DNA of 8,893 bases. Source: TMED69 sp964642505. GTDB lineage: Bacteria > Pseudomonadota > Gammaproteobacteria > Ga0077536. The notes under the pieces are model-generated. The model worked only from the letters and a program-made list of their open reading frames with translations, did no database searches and had not been told where the DNA came from. The first letter of the stretch is position 1; the number at the start of each line of letters is the position of its first letter. Made by a program: the position numbers and the translations under genes. Shown piece after piece: positions 1 through 6,811 of this stretch. The stretch is taken from contig CAZXQY010000103.1 in assembly GCA_964642505.1 (NCBI GenBank), positions 1 to 8,893 of the forward strand. The letters run 5' to 3'.

Positions 1-2
1 TT

Positions 3-74
3 TGCCTTGGATCCTTTGTTGTAGGAAGTCTGATATTTCGCAGGCTAAAAGTTTCTTTCGGAAATGTACTGTGA
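3..74 (+). CDS. ABC-2 type polysaccharide permease, C-terminal fragment (Wzm-like)
   Basis: Only the last 23 codons of this gene are in the window; its start lies upstream. The visible residues end in GSLIFRRLKVSFGNVL before a TGA at 72-74. A hydrophobic Gly-rich stretch followed by FRR and a short soluble tail ending in a hydrophobic residue is how O-antigen and capsule ABC-2 permeases usually end (family knowledge). The stop overlaps the GTG start of the next gene, an ATPase of the matching transporter, in a GTGA arrangement, which strongly supports the reading. The protein would be the membrane subunit that moves the lipid-linked polysaccharide across the inner membrane. The fragment is too short to be certain; identity rests on the tail sequence plus context. 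Confidence 0.72.
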   Translation, partial: CLGSFVVGSLIFRRLKVSFGNVL

Positions 75-1315
75 TTGGTGACGTAGCAATCTACATCAAA
101 AACCTTTCGAAGGCGTACCAGGTTTATGACAAACCGGCCGATCTCTTCCTCGAGGCTATCACCCGACGCCAGAGACATCGCAATTTTTGGGCGCTTCGCA
201 ATGTAAATATAAACGTGAGCCGAGGAGAGGTTGTTGGATTAATCGGACCGAATGGCGCTGGTAAAAGCACACTCCTCAAGATTCTAGCCGGAACCCTCGA
301 CCGGACAGAAGGACAGGTCGAGGTTAATGGCCGGATCTCCGCAATTCTTGAACTCGGAACAGGCTTTCACGAACAACGTACGGGCCGGGAAAATATTTTT
401 CTCGGTGGTATGTGCCTGGGAATGGGTGCAAAGGAAATACAAGAACGCGAGGCATGGATTGTAGACTTCGCCGGGATTGGCGATTTTATCGATCAGCCTT
501 TCCGAGTCTATTCGAGTGGTATGAAAGCTCGGCTAACTTTCGCCGTGGCCGTAAGCGTCGAGCCCGACATTCTTATCGTCGACGAGGCGCTGGCCGCCGG
601 CGATATGCTATTTATCACCAAGTGTATCCAACGTATAGAGGACATTTGCGCGAGCGGAGCCACAGTGTTCTTCGTGTCACACTCGCTCTCCATGGTTGAG
701 CGCTTCTGTTCTCGGGTCCTCTACATGGACCACGGTGTCGTAGTCCAAGAAGGAAACGCCCACGAAGTTTGCAAGGCCTACGAGCTAGCCTGCCTAACCA
801 ATGATAGCGAGGCGATGCAACTACAAATAGAGTCTGAACCTCCTAAAGAAATTGGAACAGGTCAGGTACGTATAAAAGACTTTAGAATTCTCGATGAGAC
901 TGGCAAACGGTGTGACGTACTTCGAGTGGGTCAATGCTGTCAATTTGAAATAGAACTCGAAAGCCATGAAAGTTTCCCGGATGTAACGGTAAGTGTTCAG
1001 TTCATAGGAGAAGACGCTCGCACGGTTTTCTCGACGTCCAGCAGTGCTTTCTTAAACGCAGAAAGCCAGGAATCTTCGGTTCAAATCCCTATAGGGAAAG
1101 GACGTCAGTGCGTTCGAGTTCATGTTCCACATTTCCTAGCTGGGGCCGGTCGGTATTTTGTCACTGTGGGAGTCGCTCCTAATCTAATGAAAAATAGTTA
1201 TACCGACTTCTACGACGTTCGCTGGAAACAGTGGGCAGTAACTGTTCAACGAGAAGCGCTGACACAAAACGTCGCCTTCGAGCTCCCCTGTACTTGGGAG
1301 AGTGCTCCGAAATGA
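71..1315 (+). CDS. wzt: Polysaccharide ABC transporter ATP-binding protein with C-terminal glycan-binding domain (Wzt-like)
   Basis: This 414-residue cytoplasmic ATPase would power export of undecaprenyl-linked polysaccharide through its Wzm permease partner. Walker A is GPNGAGKST at residues 59-67. The signature is YSSGMKARL from 147, the variant typical of Wzt/TagH exporters rather than LSGGQ. Walker B is DILIVDEAL at about 166-174, and the H-loop histidine is H204. After about residue 260 there is a separate beta-rich region of roughly 140 residues, matching the Wzt C-terminal domain that in O9a-type systems binds the modified non-reducing end of the chain. The frame is open to base 2, but I start at GTG 71 because it overlaps the upstream permease stop as GTGA and leaves a normal N-terminus (VIGDVAIYIKNLSKAY). 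A weak CGGA sits 8 nt upstream. The added 23 residues of the longer reading look like translated permease sequence. Family assignment is very secure; whether the cargo is O-antigen or another glycan is not. Confidence 0.95.
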   Translation: MIGDVAIYIKNLSKAYQVYDKPADLFLEAITRRQRHRNFWALRNVNINVSRGEVVGLIGPNGAGKSTLLKILAGTLDRTEGQVEVNGRISAILELGTGFHEQRTGRENIFLGGMCLGMGAKEIQEREAWIVDFAGIGDFIDQPFRVYSSGMKARLTFAVAVSVEPDILIVDEALAAGDMLFITKCIQRIEDICASGATVFFVSHSLSMVERFCSRVLYMDHGVVVQEGNAHEVCKAYELACLTNDSEAMQLQIESEPPKEIGTGQVRIKDFRILDETGKRCDVLRVGQCCQFEIELESHESFPDVTVSVQFIGEDARTVFSTSSSAFLNAESQESSVQIPIGKGRQCVRVHVPHFLAGAGRYFVTVGVAPNLMKNSYTDFYDVRWKQWAVTVQREALTQNVAFELPCTWESAPK

Positions 1316-1325
1316 AGTTCAAATC

Positions 1326-2075
1326 ATGAACAAAAAACTCGGGCGACAAAAAGTCGGAACTTTCGCAAAGATAGCAGATATCCGCCCGGAAGAACCTACC
1401 ACGTGGAAAAATCAACTTTTTCTAACGCTTGACTTCGACTGGGCATCGGACGATGTTTTGGAGGAGAGTATCTTTCGGCTTGAACAAGCCGGTGCCGAGG
1501 CAACTTGGTTTATTACGCATGCCACACCGCTAATTGAACGCTTGCGGGAGAATCCTCGTTTCGAGTTGGGGATTCATCCGAATTTTAACTTCCTTCTTGA
1601 AGGTCAAGACAACTCTGGTAGTGCGGAAGAGGTAGTGGAGTCGTTACTAGAACTCGTACCTGAAGCTGTCTCGGTTCGTAGCCATTCGATGCTTCAATCT
1701 TCGAGAATTTTACAACTTTTCCGAAGCCTCGGGCTTAAATACGACTGCAATCACTTCATCCCTGCTCATACCGGGATTGTGTTGCGGCCTTGGATTGACT
1801 GGAACGGTATGATCCGCGTGCCATATTTTTGGGAAGATGATGTGGCTGCGGCCGAGAACTTTCGTTCTACTCCACGCGAACTGGTAACAGCCCCTGGTCT
1901 CCGAGTTATCGATTTCCATCCGATTCACATCGCACTAAACACTAGAATGCTCGAAACTTACGAACGGGCGAGGCCGGACCATGGCAACATGAAGGCTCTA
2001 CGGGCTTATCGGGACCCAGGCCCCGGAACCAGTGACTTTCTGGATGCCATTCTTGGTGGGGAGATGGCCTGGTGA
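1326..2075 (+). CDS. WbmS-like NodB-fold (CE4 superfamily) polysaccharide deacetylase-related protein
   Basis: This 249-residue protein has the order of motifs of the NodB homology fold, closest to the WbmS group named from the Bordetella O-antigen locus. Visible are LDFDW with D36 and D38, an ATWFITH strand, GIHPNFN with H84, RSHS at 118-121, FWEDD at 168-172 and DFHPIHIALN with D196, H198 and H201. NodB-fold enzymes remove N- or O-acetyl groups from sugars using a metal held by Asp and two His. Here the usual H-x3-H second motif reads H84-x3-N88, so activity or metal geometry may differ. There is no signal peptide, so it should act in the cytoplasm on a nucleotide-linked or lipid-linked precursor. 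ATG 1326 lies 10 nt after the upstream stop. An in-frame GTG at 1302 would add 8 residues, but its purine run sits only one base away. The stop overlaps the next start as GTGA, tying it to a formyltransferase. Confidence 0.85.
   Translation: MNKKLGRQKVGTFAKIADIRPEEPTTWKNQLFLTLDFDWASDDVLEESIFRLEQAGAEATWFITHATPLIERLRENPRFELGIHPNFNFLLEGQDNSGSAEEVVESLLELVPEAVSVRSHSMLQSSRILQLFRSLGLKYDCNHFIPAHTGIVLRPWIDWNGMIRVPYFWEDDVAAAENFRSTPRELVTAPGLRVIDFHPIHIALNTRMLETYERARPDHGNMKALRAYRDPGPGTSDFLDAILGGEMAW
2058..2063 (+). promoter_or_regulatory. Ribosome binding site for formyltransferase A
   Basis: GGGGAG lies 8 nt before GTG 2072, inside the end of the WbmS-like gene. It supports GTG 2072, which overlaps the upstream TGA, as the true start, with MKVLALGR as a normal formyltransferase N-terminus. 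Confidence 0.7.
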
Positions 2076-3088
2076 AAGTACTTGCATTAGGGCGTAACGA
2101 GATCTTTCTAGCTACTCTAAAAGAGTTGGTGTCCATAGGACGACATAAGCTCGTGGCCGTGATTACCGCTCGGGCAAGTCCCGAATATAAATGCGCAGCG
2201 GGGGACTTTGAAAATTTTGCGGAAGTAAACGGCATAGAATTCGTGGAGATACAGAGCATAGATCAACAACTCCAAAAAAGAATTGCTGGTTGGGAGCCTG
2301 ATGTCGCCATATCTCTAAACTGGGTCGGTATCCTCGGGGGAAAAATCATCGACCTGTTTCCAAACGGCGTAGTGAATGCGCACTTCGGCGACTTGCCGCG
2401 GTACCGGGGAAATGCCGTCACAAACTGGGCGCTGCTGGCAGAGGAAAGTGAGGTTGCGCTAACCCTACACCAGATGCGACCAGATGAACTTGATTCGGGT
2501 GACATTCTTGCCCAGGCACGTATGAGCTTGGCGAAGGAAACTACCATCGATGACATCAATTGCTTCGCTGAAGCTCAAGTTCCTAGCCTTTTCGCGCAAG
2601 TCTTGGACCAAATGGAAGAGGGAACTCTCCTGCCACGGCGACAAGAAGACTCGGATTTAACTCCGTTTCGCTGTTATCCGCGGCTCCCGCGAGATGGCCG
2701 GATCTCATGGACACAACCGGCTACGCACATTAACGCTTTAGTACGCTCCTTGGTGAAACCGTACACAGGGGCTTTCACGTACTATCGTACCGCTGAAGGA
2801 GAGCTACAGAAGCTCCACATCTGGGGAACGCGAGTAGTCATGGAAGAGACTTCTGACCGGGGGATGCCAGGTCATGTAATACGCAATGATTCTGCTTCGG
2901 GCGAGTCGTGGGTATACACCGGTCGTGGAATTCTTGGAATTTGCGGAGTATCACACGGCGAGACTGGCAAAGAATTCTCACCAGGCCGAAAATGGCAGAG
3001 TACCCGGATGCGTCTTGGACTCGATGTAGAGGAAGAGATTATGAATCTTGTCTGTCGACTAGAAAATGACAGCAAGGACCCCAAGTGA
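2072..3088 (+). CDS. Formyltransferase A, Fmt/ArnA-like fold, probable sugar N-formyltransferase
   Basis: A 338-residue protein of the N10-formyltetrahydrofolate-dependent formyltransferase family. The N-terminus MKVLALGRNEIFLATLKEL is the Rossmann start of the family. The catalytic triad appears intact: N102 and H104 in VVNAHFGDLPRYRGN and D141 in ELDSGDIL. An Fmt-type C-terminal domain follows from about residue 205 (PRDGRISW, then KPYTGAF), giving the length of a full two-domain enzyme. Methionyl-tRNA formyltransferase has the same architecture, but here the gene sits in a polysaccharide export operon without a peptide deformylase gene. It is overlapped at both ends by NodB-fold genes, so N-formylation of an amino sugar is the better inference. 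GTG start coupled to the upstream stop; the last codons overlap the next GTG. The exact acceptor is unknown. Confidence 0.88.
   Translation: MKVLALGRNEIFLATLKELVSIGRHKLVAVITARASPEYKCAAGDFENFAEVNGIEFVEIQSIDQQLQKRIAGWEPDVAISLNWVGILGGKIIDLFPNGVVNAHFGDLPRYRGNAVTNWALLAEESEVALTLHQMRPDELDSGDILAQARMSLAKETTIDDINCFAEAQVPSLFAQVLDQMEEGTLLPRRQEDSDLTPFRCYPRLPRDGRISWTQPATHINALVRSLVKPYTGAFTYYRTAEGELQKLHIWGTRVVMEETSDRGMPGHVIRNDSASGESWVYTGRGILGICGVSHGETGKEFSPGRKWQSTRMRLGLDVEEEIMNLVCRLENDSKDPK
3074..3078 (+). promoter_or_regulatory. Ribosome binding site for the second NodB-fold gene
   Basis: AAGGA lies 6 nt before GTG 3085, inside the end of formyltransferase A. It fixes GTG 3085, part of a GTGA overlap, as the start. 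Confidence 0.72.
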
Positions 3089-3960
3089 CCGAAAAACCTT
3101 GCCTCGCCTTTTGCAACGATGTGGATTTCGGTACTTGGGAATCTTATGTCGAGGTGCATCAAACCTTGGACGAACTCGGGATCCCCGCAGAGGATTCTTT
3201 CTGGTTGTTCGCACCAGGCGGATCGGAGATGGCTCTATTCGAAGACTCTATCAATCGCAAAGGACCCAAGCATGAGGAACTTCTCCAAGAAATTCGGGAA
3301 CGGCGTCTTACTATCATTCATTCGGCTGGCGATTTTTCGTTCACTGCCAGCCCAATAAGACCGACTCGAAAACTAGTCGCGGAAGCTCTCGAGTATCTGG
3401 ATCAGCATGCCTGCATTCCTCACATTTGGACGAATCACGGAGACGAAGGCGACCTCTGCAATATCGGAGGAGTAGCACCGACGTATCAACAAGGTGACCG
3501 ACCCGACTCAGAGGCATATGTTCTCGACTTGCTCCTTCAGGCTGGAGTGCGCCACTTCTGGACCGACCACAACTACAGTTACGATTTCGTGTTCGACACG
3601 ACTGAGGAAGCCGGCCAACCCCTCCAAGTCGCGGAACGGACTCGCTCAGGGCACGTGATTCAGTGCTTCAATAGGTACCGTGGGAACCTGCCCAAAGCCC
3701 CGGATACGCGCACTCTAGCGTGGCAATTACGTGAAGAAAACATCTCAGAATTAATGATAAAACAAGGAGTTACGATAATTTACCAACATTGGCTTATGTC
3801 CAGGGATGATCAAGGCCGACCCATTGCGGCCAAATCCCCTGTTCTGCCTGCGGAAACTACGGATCGGCTGCAGGCGTTGTCGGCTCTCGCGAGAGATGGT
3901 AAAGTCAGAATCGCACGCCTCTCAGAACTATTGGACTGTCCGAGGACAAATCAGCTTTGA
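3085..3960 (+). CDS. Divergent NodB/polysaccharide-deacetylase-fold candidate of unknown function
   Basis: I do not recognise a named family member. The 291-residue protein has no signal peptide or membrane segment. Several acidic and histidine clusters fall in the order expected of a NodB-like or related TIM-barrel metal hydrolase: CNDVDFG with D12 and D14 near the N-terminus, IIHSAGDFSF with H79 and D83, IWTNHGDEGD with H118, HFWTDHNYSYDF around residue 155, and YQHW with H235 near the C-terminus. The segment EDSFWLFAP after the first helix also resembles uncharacterised deacetylase-like proteins I recall from glycan clusters, but that is memory, not a search. The protein could deacetylate a sugar or act as another metal-dependent glycan enzyme. 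Position supports a glycan role: it overlaps formyltransferase A by GTGA and the radical SAM gene by TTGA. The gene is certain; the function is tentative. Confidence 0.72.
   Translation: MTEKPCLAFCNDVDFGTWESYVEVHQTLDELGIPAEDSFWLFAPGGSEMALFEDSINRKGPKHEELLQEIRERRLTIIHSAGDFSFTASPIRPTRKLVAEALEYLDQHACIPHIWTNHGDEGDLCNIGGVAPTYQQGDRPDSEAYVLDLLLQAGVRHFWTDHNYSYDFVFDTTEEAGQPLQVAERTRSGHVIQCFNRYRGNLPKAPDTRTLAWQLREENISELMIKQGVTIIYQHWLMSRDDQGRPIAAKSPVLPAETTDRLQALSALARDGKVRIARLSELLDCPRTNQL
3942..3946 (+). promoter_or_regulatory. Ribosome binding site favouring the TTG start of the radical SAM gene
   Basis: GAGGA lies 10 nt before TTG 3957. No comparable purine run lies at a normal distance before the in-frame ATG at 3990. 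With the TTGA overlap, which copies the pattern of neighbouring junctions, it favours TTG 3957. Confidence 0.55.
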
Positions 3961-5309
3961 GTATTTCCAGGTTTTTTAATAAGCTTTTCATGAGTATTTC
4001 GATAGAGGACCCTGCTGGTCGACTGCCGAGTGGTGCCTGGGCGATTTTGCCGTCTGGGCTAGCAGGTAAGTTGCAGGTACCTGACCGGGGAGTGCCCATA
4101 CACGAGGAATCTCTCACAACTTTTGCAAAGCAAATGGATCGGGAACGACGCCTTTGCTTCGTGCCTGAGGTCCCTGTTTCCTCCGAACTTGGATTACCGC
4201 CATGGGACCCACTCCTCTATTGGGTTCCCGAGAGCGCTTGCAGGGATGATGACGATACTCCCTTCGAACGCGTAGTCGAAACTACAGAGGAGGAACGAGT
4301 TCACTATTTCGTTCAACACTATGGGGTCATTTCACCCAAGCCAATTCAAGTCAGTGTTGTTGTGGCTAACGTATGCAACCTCTCCTGTGTAATGTGTCCC
4401 TACCACAGTCCTGAGATTAAACCTGACCACACGACCGGTTACTTTGACGAGCGTCAGTGGATGTCTTGGGATATTTTGGACAGAATTGCCAGTGAATGCG
4501 GGGAGCACGGAATTCCCGTCAAGATGGGAAACATTGAAGAACCCCTCCTACATCCCCGCATCATCGAGTTCGTAAAAACGTGTCGAGAGCGTGGTGTACC
4601 GACGGTGCACATCACGACTAATGGGACACCGCTGAATGAGCGACGTATCCGTGAGCTATTTGAAGCTGGCGTAACCAGCATGTACGTAAGTATCGATGCC
4701 AGCCGCCCGGAGACCTACTCCCGAGTCCGAGGGTCAGACTTGAAACGTGTTGAGCGGAACATGAGGAACCTGCTCCGACTCCGCGAAGAATTGGAAAACT
4801 CCTGCAGCATTCACGCATCTTTTGTCAAAAACAAGGGCGTCAGCATGGAAGAAGTTGACGAATTCCGTGAGCAGTGGGTGGAAGAAGCAGATGGCGTGAT
4901 CCTCTATAACTTAGTGGAATACGAATCAGGTGCCAGCAAGATAGACGAGGTACATGCATTAGTCCAGGAACGTCTTCAAGAAGCGGGGGGACGTTGGGCC
5001 TGCTTGAACCCTTTTCAAGAACTCTATGTACTCCCCGATGGCCAAATTTACTACTGCTGCGAGACCATCGGTAAGCTCGCCTTCGAAAAAGTCGAGAGTA
5101 TGGGGCGTTATCCAGACCAAAACCTGGTAGAGATCTGGCGCGGGACAGGATTTTCTAGATTGCGCCGCGACCTTTTACTTGACGAACTAGAAGCCCGCCC
5201 GGGCTGTCGTGATTGCGGTATCTGGATGGCCCACGTCACTTCCAGCGAGGAATCGCAAGGACGAAGAATTTCACGCAATATGATCACTGAGATCACCGAA
5301 TGCGTCTGA
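3957..5309 (+). CDS. Radical SAM/SPASM domain enzyme, glycan-cluster associated
   Basis: A 450-residue enzyme with three parts. Residues 1 to about 130 form an unassigned N-terminal region. The radical SAM core begins with CNLSCVMC, whose C140, C144 and C147 are the CX3CX2C ligands of the SAM-binding [4Fe-4S] cluster, and includes HITTNGTPL and SMYVSIDAS strands. A SPASM-type C-terminal region carries C349, C367, C368, C417 and C420 (YVLPDGQIYYCCE and GCRDCG), likely ligands of an auxiliary Fe-S cluster. Members oxidise, epimerise or rearrange substrates through a 5'-deoxyadenosyl radical; BtrN and DesII show that such chemistry occurs on amino-cyclitols and amino sugars. In this operon a sugar-modifying role is inferred, but the substrate is unknown. 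The usual GGEP-like SAM-contact motif reads GNIEEP at 191-196. Start TTG 3957 is chosen on its RBS and TTGA overlap; ATG 3990 would shorten it by 11 residues. Confidence 0.9.
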   Translation: MSISRFFNKLFMSISIEDPAGRLPSGAWAILPSGLAGKLQVPDRGVPIHEESLTTFAKQMDRERRLCFVPEVPVSSELGLPPWDPLLYWVPESACRDDDDTPFERVVETTEEERVHYFVQHYGVISPKPIQVSVVVANVCNLSCVMCPYHSPEIKPDHTTGYFDERQWMSWDILDRIASECGEHGIPVKMGNIEEPLLHPRIIEFVKTCRERGVPTVHITTNGTPLNERRIRELFEAGVTSMYVSIDASRPETYSRVRGSDLKRVERNMRNLLRLREELENSCSIHASFVKNKGVSMEEVDEFREQWVEEADGVILYNLVEYESGASKIDEVHALVQERLQEAGGRWACLNPFQELYVLPDGQIYYCCETIGKLAFEKVESMGRYPDQNLVEIWRGTGFSRLRRDLLLDELEARPGCRDCGIWMAHVTSSEESQGRRISRNMITEITECV

Positions 5310-6811
5310 ATGGGATCTTCTGGAAGCGAGTTCTGCGTATGGCTCTGCGCCCGGTGGGCGCCCCTATTTTGCGACTTCTCCGAAGAGAACTTGCAATCGA
5401 CAACCGACCGGTTCTGCCACCAACCTCGCCGCCAGATACACCGTCGATTCCTATCTCGCTTTTGGTCACAACCACAGCGCGCTCCCTCGCTAGCACCGGA
5501 CACCATCACATCATTCGTCCGGCAGTTCAAACAGCAGAGCGTGAAAAGCTCACCATAGGCTTTTATGGAAATATCGCGAACAATGCTTACAACTTCGTCA
5601 AGTGTCTTGATCGCATGGGCCATCACGCTGAATTAGTAGTAGAGGACGAAGGATTTGACTCTTTTGTGATGAATCGACCAGCTTGGGAGGATGTCGAGTT
5701 TGAATGCGAGTCTTATGAAGAAGGCCTTGCCGTAGAACGGGACTGGCAACAGCCCAGCCTAGTTCGCCGGGTCAATTACGACCCTGAAGCGCAGCAGTAT
5801 TATCAGGGACGTCAGTCTGCGATACCTGAAGTCCAGGAACTCTACCAAAAGAATTTTGGGCAAAATATAGCAGATGACCGTGCTTTGCTGTTGGCACAAC
5901 AAATGGGCCACTGGCCTCTAATCCTCTCGATGGGTCGTTACGACGTGGTGCAACTTTCCGCAGCCGCTATAAGTATGGGGATCTTTAGTCCGCGGCCGAC
6001 TGTAGTGTTCCCCACCGGATCTGATTTGTTCCTCTCACCTTTCAGAGAGGATCTCTTCGGACTTTTGATGCGCGCCGGGTACCGAGGAGCCCACCATACC
6101 CTGATTTGCAACACGAATTACGGAAGATATCTCGATCGACTTGGAATTACCGCAAATCGTAGCTTCGCACCGATGATGATCGATACGGACACCTATTCTC
6201 CGGGAGATGCTCCCGCTCTGCGCTCTCGCTGGGCCAGTGGAGGAGGAGAAAGGTTTGCTGTACAAATCTGCCGTCAATCCTGGGAATGGAAAGGAAATAA
6301 TCGTTTGCTCCGAGGATTCGCGAAGGCCGTACAAGCCGGTGCAGGACACTGGCGCTTGGTCCTGATGTCTTGGGGACAAGACCTGTCACGTAGTCAAAAT
6401 TTAGTGAAGGAACTGGGACTCGAAGCGCATGTAATTTGGGAACCTCTTTGCTCCAAGCCTAGCTTACGCTTAAGGCAGCGTGCCGCTGACCTCGTAATCG
6501 ACGAGTTCGCTATCGAGGGCTACGGGACAAGCGTGCTCGAATCAATGGCCGCTGGCCGGGCGGTATTAATTCGGCCAGTGCCAAAGGAATCTTTGGGCGC
6601 CTTCAAGGAACCTCCTCCATTTCTTGGTGCCAGTGATGCGGAAGAAATCTCGACCTGGTTCTTAAAGCCGGAGCTGCTGCAAGGTCTCAGTATCGCAGGC
6701 GAACGGAGTCGCAAATGGTTGGAAGACGTGCATGGCTATAAGGCAGTGGCGCCGGTCTATCTGAACGCCTATGACCACGCGTTGGGTAAGAGGCTCGGGA
6801 TTAACCAATGA
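5300..6811 (+). CDS. GT4-like (GT-B fold) glycosyltransferase
   Basis: A 503-residue retaining-type glycosyltransferase. After an N-terminal extension of about 80 residues, basic at first (MRLNGIFWKRVLRMALRPVG) and then Pro/Ser/Thr-rich, the first Rossmann domain opens with IGFYGNIANNAYNF at about 86-99. The linker region contains FPTGSDLFLSPF. The C-terminal nucleotide-sugar domain shows FAVQICRQSWEWKGN, LVLMSWGQD and the EX7E motif E406-x7-E414 in IEGYGTSVLESMAAGRAVL, the donor-binding signature of GT4-like enzymes. It would transfer a sugar from a nucleotide donor to the growing lipid-linked chain at the cytoplasmic face of the inner membrane; the basic N-terminus could aid membrane contact. 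ATG 5300 overlaps the radical SAM gene by 10 nt; no strong RBS is visible, so coupling is likely. A later in-frame ATG at 5339 is possible. Donor and linkage cannot be told from sequence. Confidence 0.9.
   Translation: MRLNGIFWKRVLRMALRPVGAPILRLLRRELAIDNRPVLPPTSPPDTPSIPISLLVTTTARSLASTGHHHIIRPAVQTAEREKLTIGFYGNIANNAYNFVKCLDRMGHHAELVVEDEGFDSFVMNRPAWEDVEFECESYEEGLAVERDWQQPSLVRRVNYDPEAQQYYQGRQSAIPEVQELYQKNFGQNIADDRALLLAQQMGHWPLILSMGRYDVVQLSAAAISMGIFSPRPTVVFPTGSDLFLSPFREDLFGLLMRAGYRGAHHTLICNTNYGRYLDRLGITANRSFAPMMIDTDTYSPGDAPALRSRWASGGGERFAVQICRQSWEWKGNNRLLRGFAKAVQAGAGHWRLVLMSWGQDLSRSQNLVKELGLEAHVIWEPLCSKPSLRLRQRAADLVIDEFAIEGYGTSVLESMAAGRAVLIRPVPKESLGAFKEPPPFLGASDAEEISTWFLKPELLQGLSIAGERSRKWLEDVHGYKAVAPVYLNAYDHALGKRLGINQ

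Noticed and set aside
2..70. Extension of the ATPase to a TTG at base 2
   Set aside because: The added 23 residues are unlike ABC ATPase N-termini, and the same DNA in another frame reads as a permease tail ending exactly at GTG 71.
1942..2259. 105-codon open frame on the - strand
   Set aside because: Antisense to the WbmS-like and formyltransferase A genes, with Ser/Pro-rich shadow composition and no motif.
2072..3088. Housekeeping methionyl-tRNA formyltransferase
   Set aside because: Fold and length fit, but the setting is a polysaccharide operon with no deformylase neighbour and overlaps with NodB-fold genes. A sugar role is more likely, though not proven.
3957..5309. RiPP maturase with a precursor peptide
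   Set aside because: No small precursor-like gene is present; the enzyme overlaps its neighbours on both sides and all neighbours are glycan genes.
5108..5626. 172-codon open frame on the - strand
   Set aside because: It lies opposite the radical SAM and glycosyltransferase genes, which have clear motifs; its translation shows no recognisable family and looks like a shadow frame.
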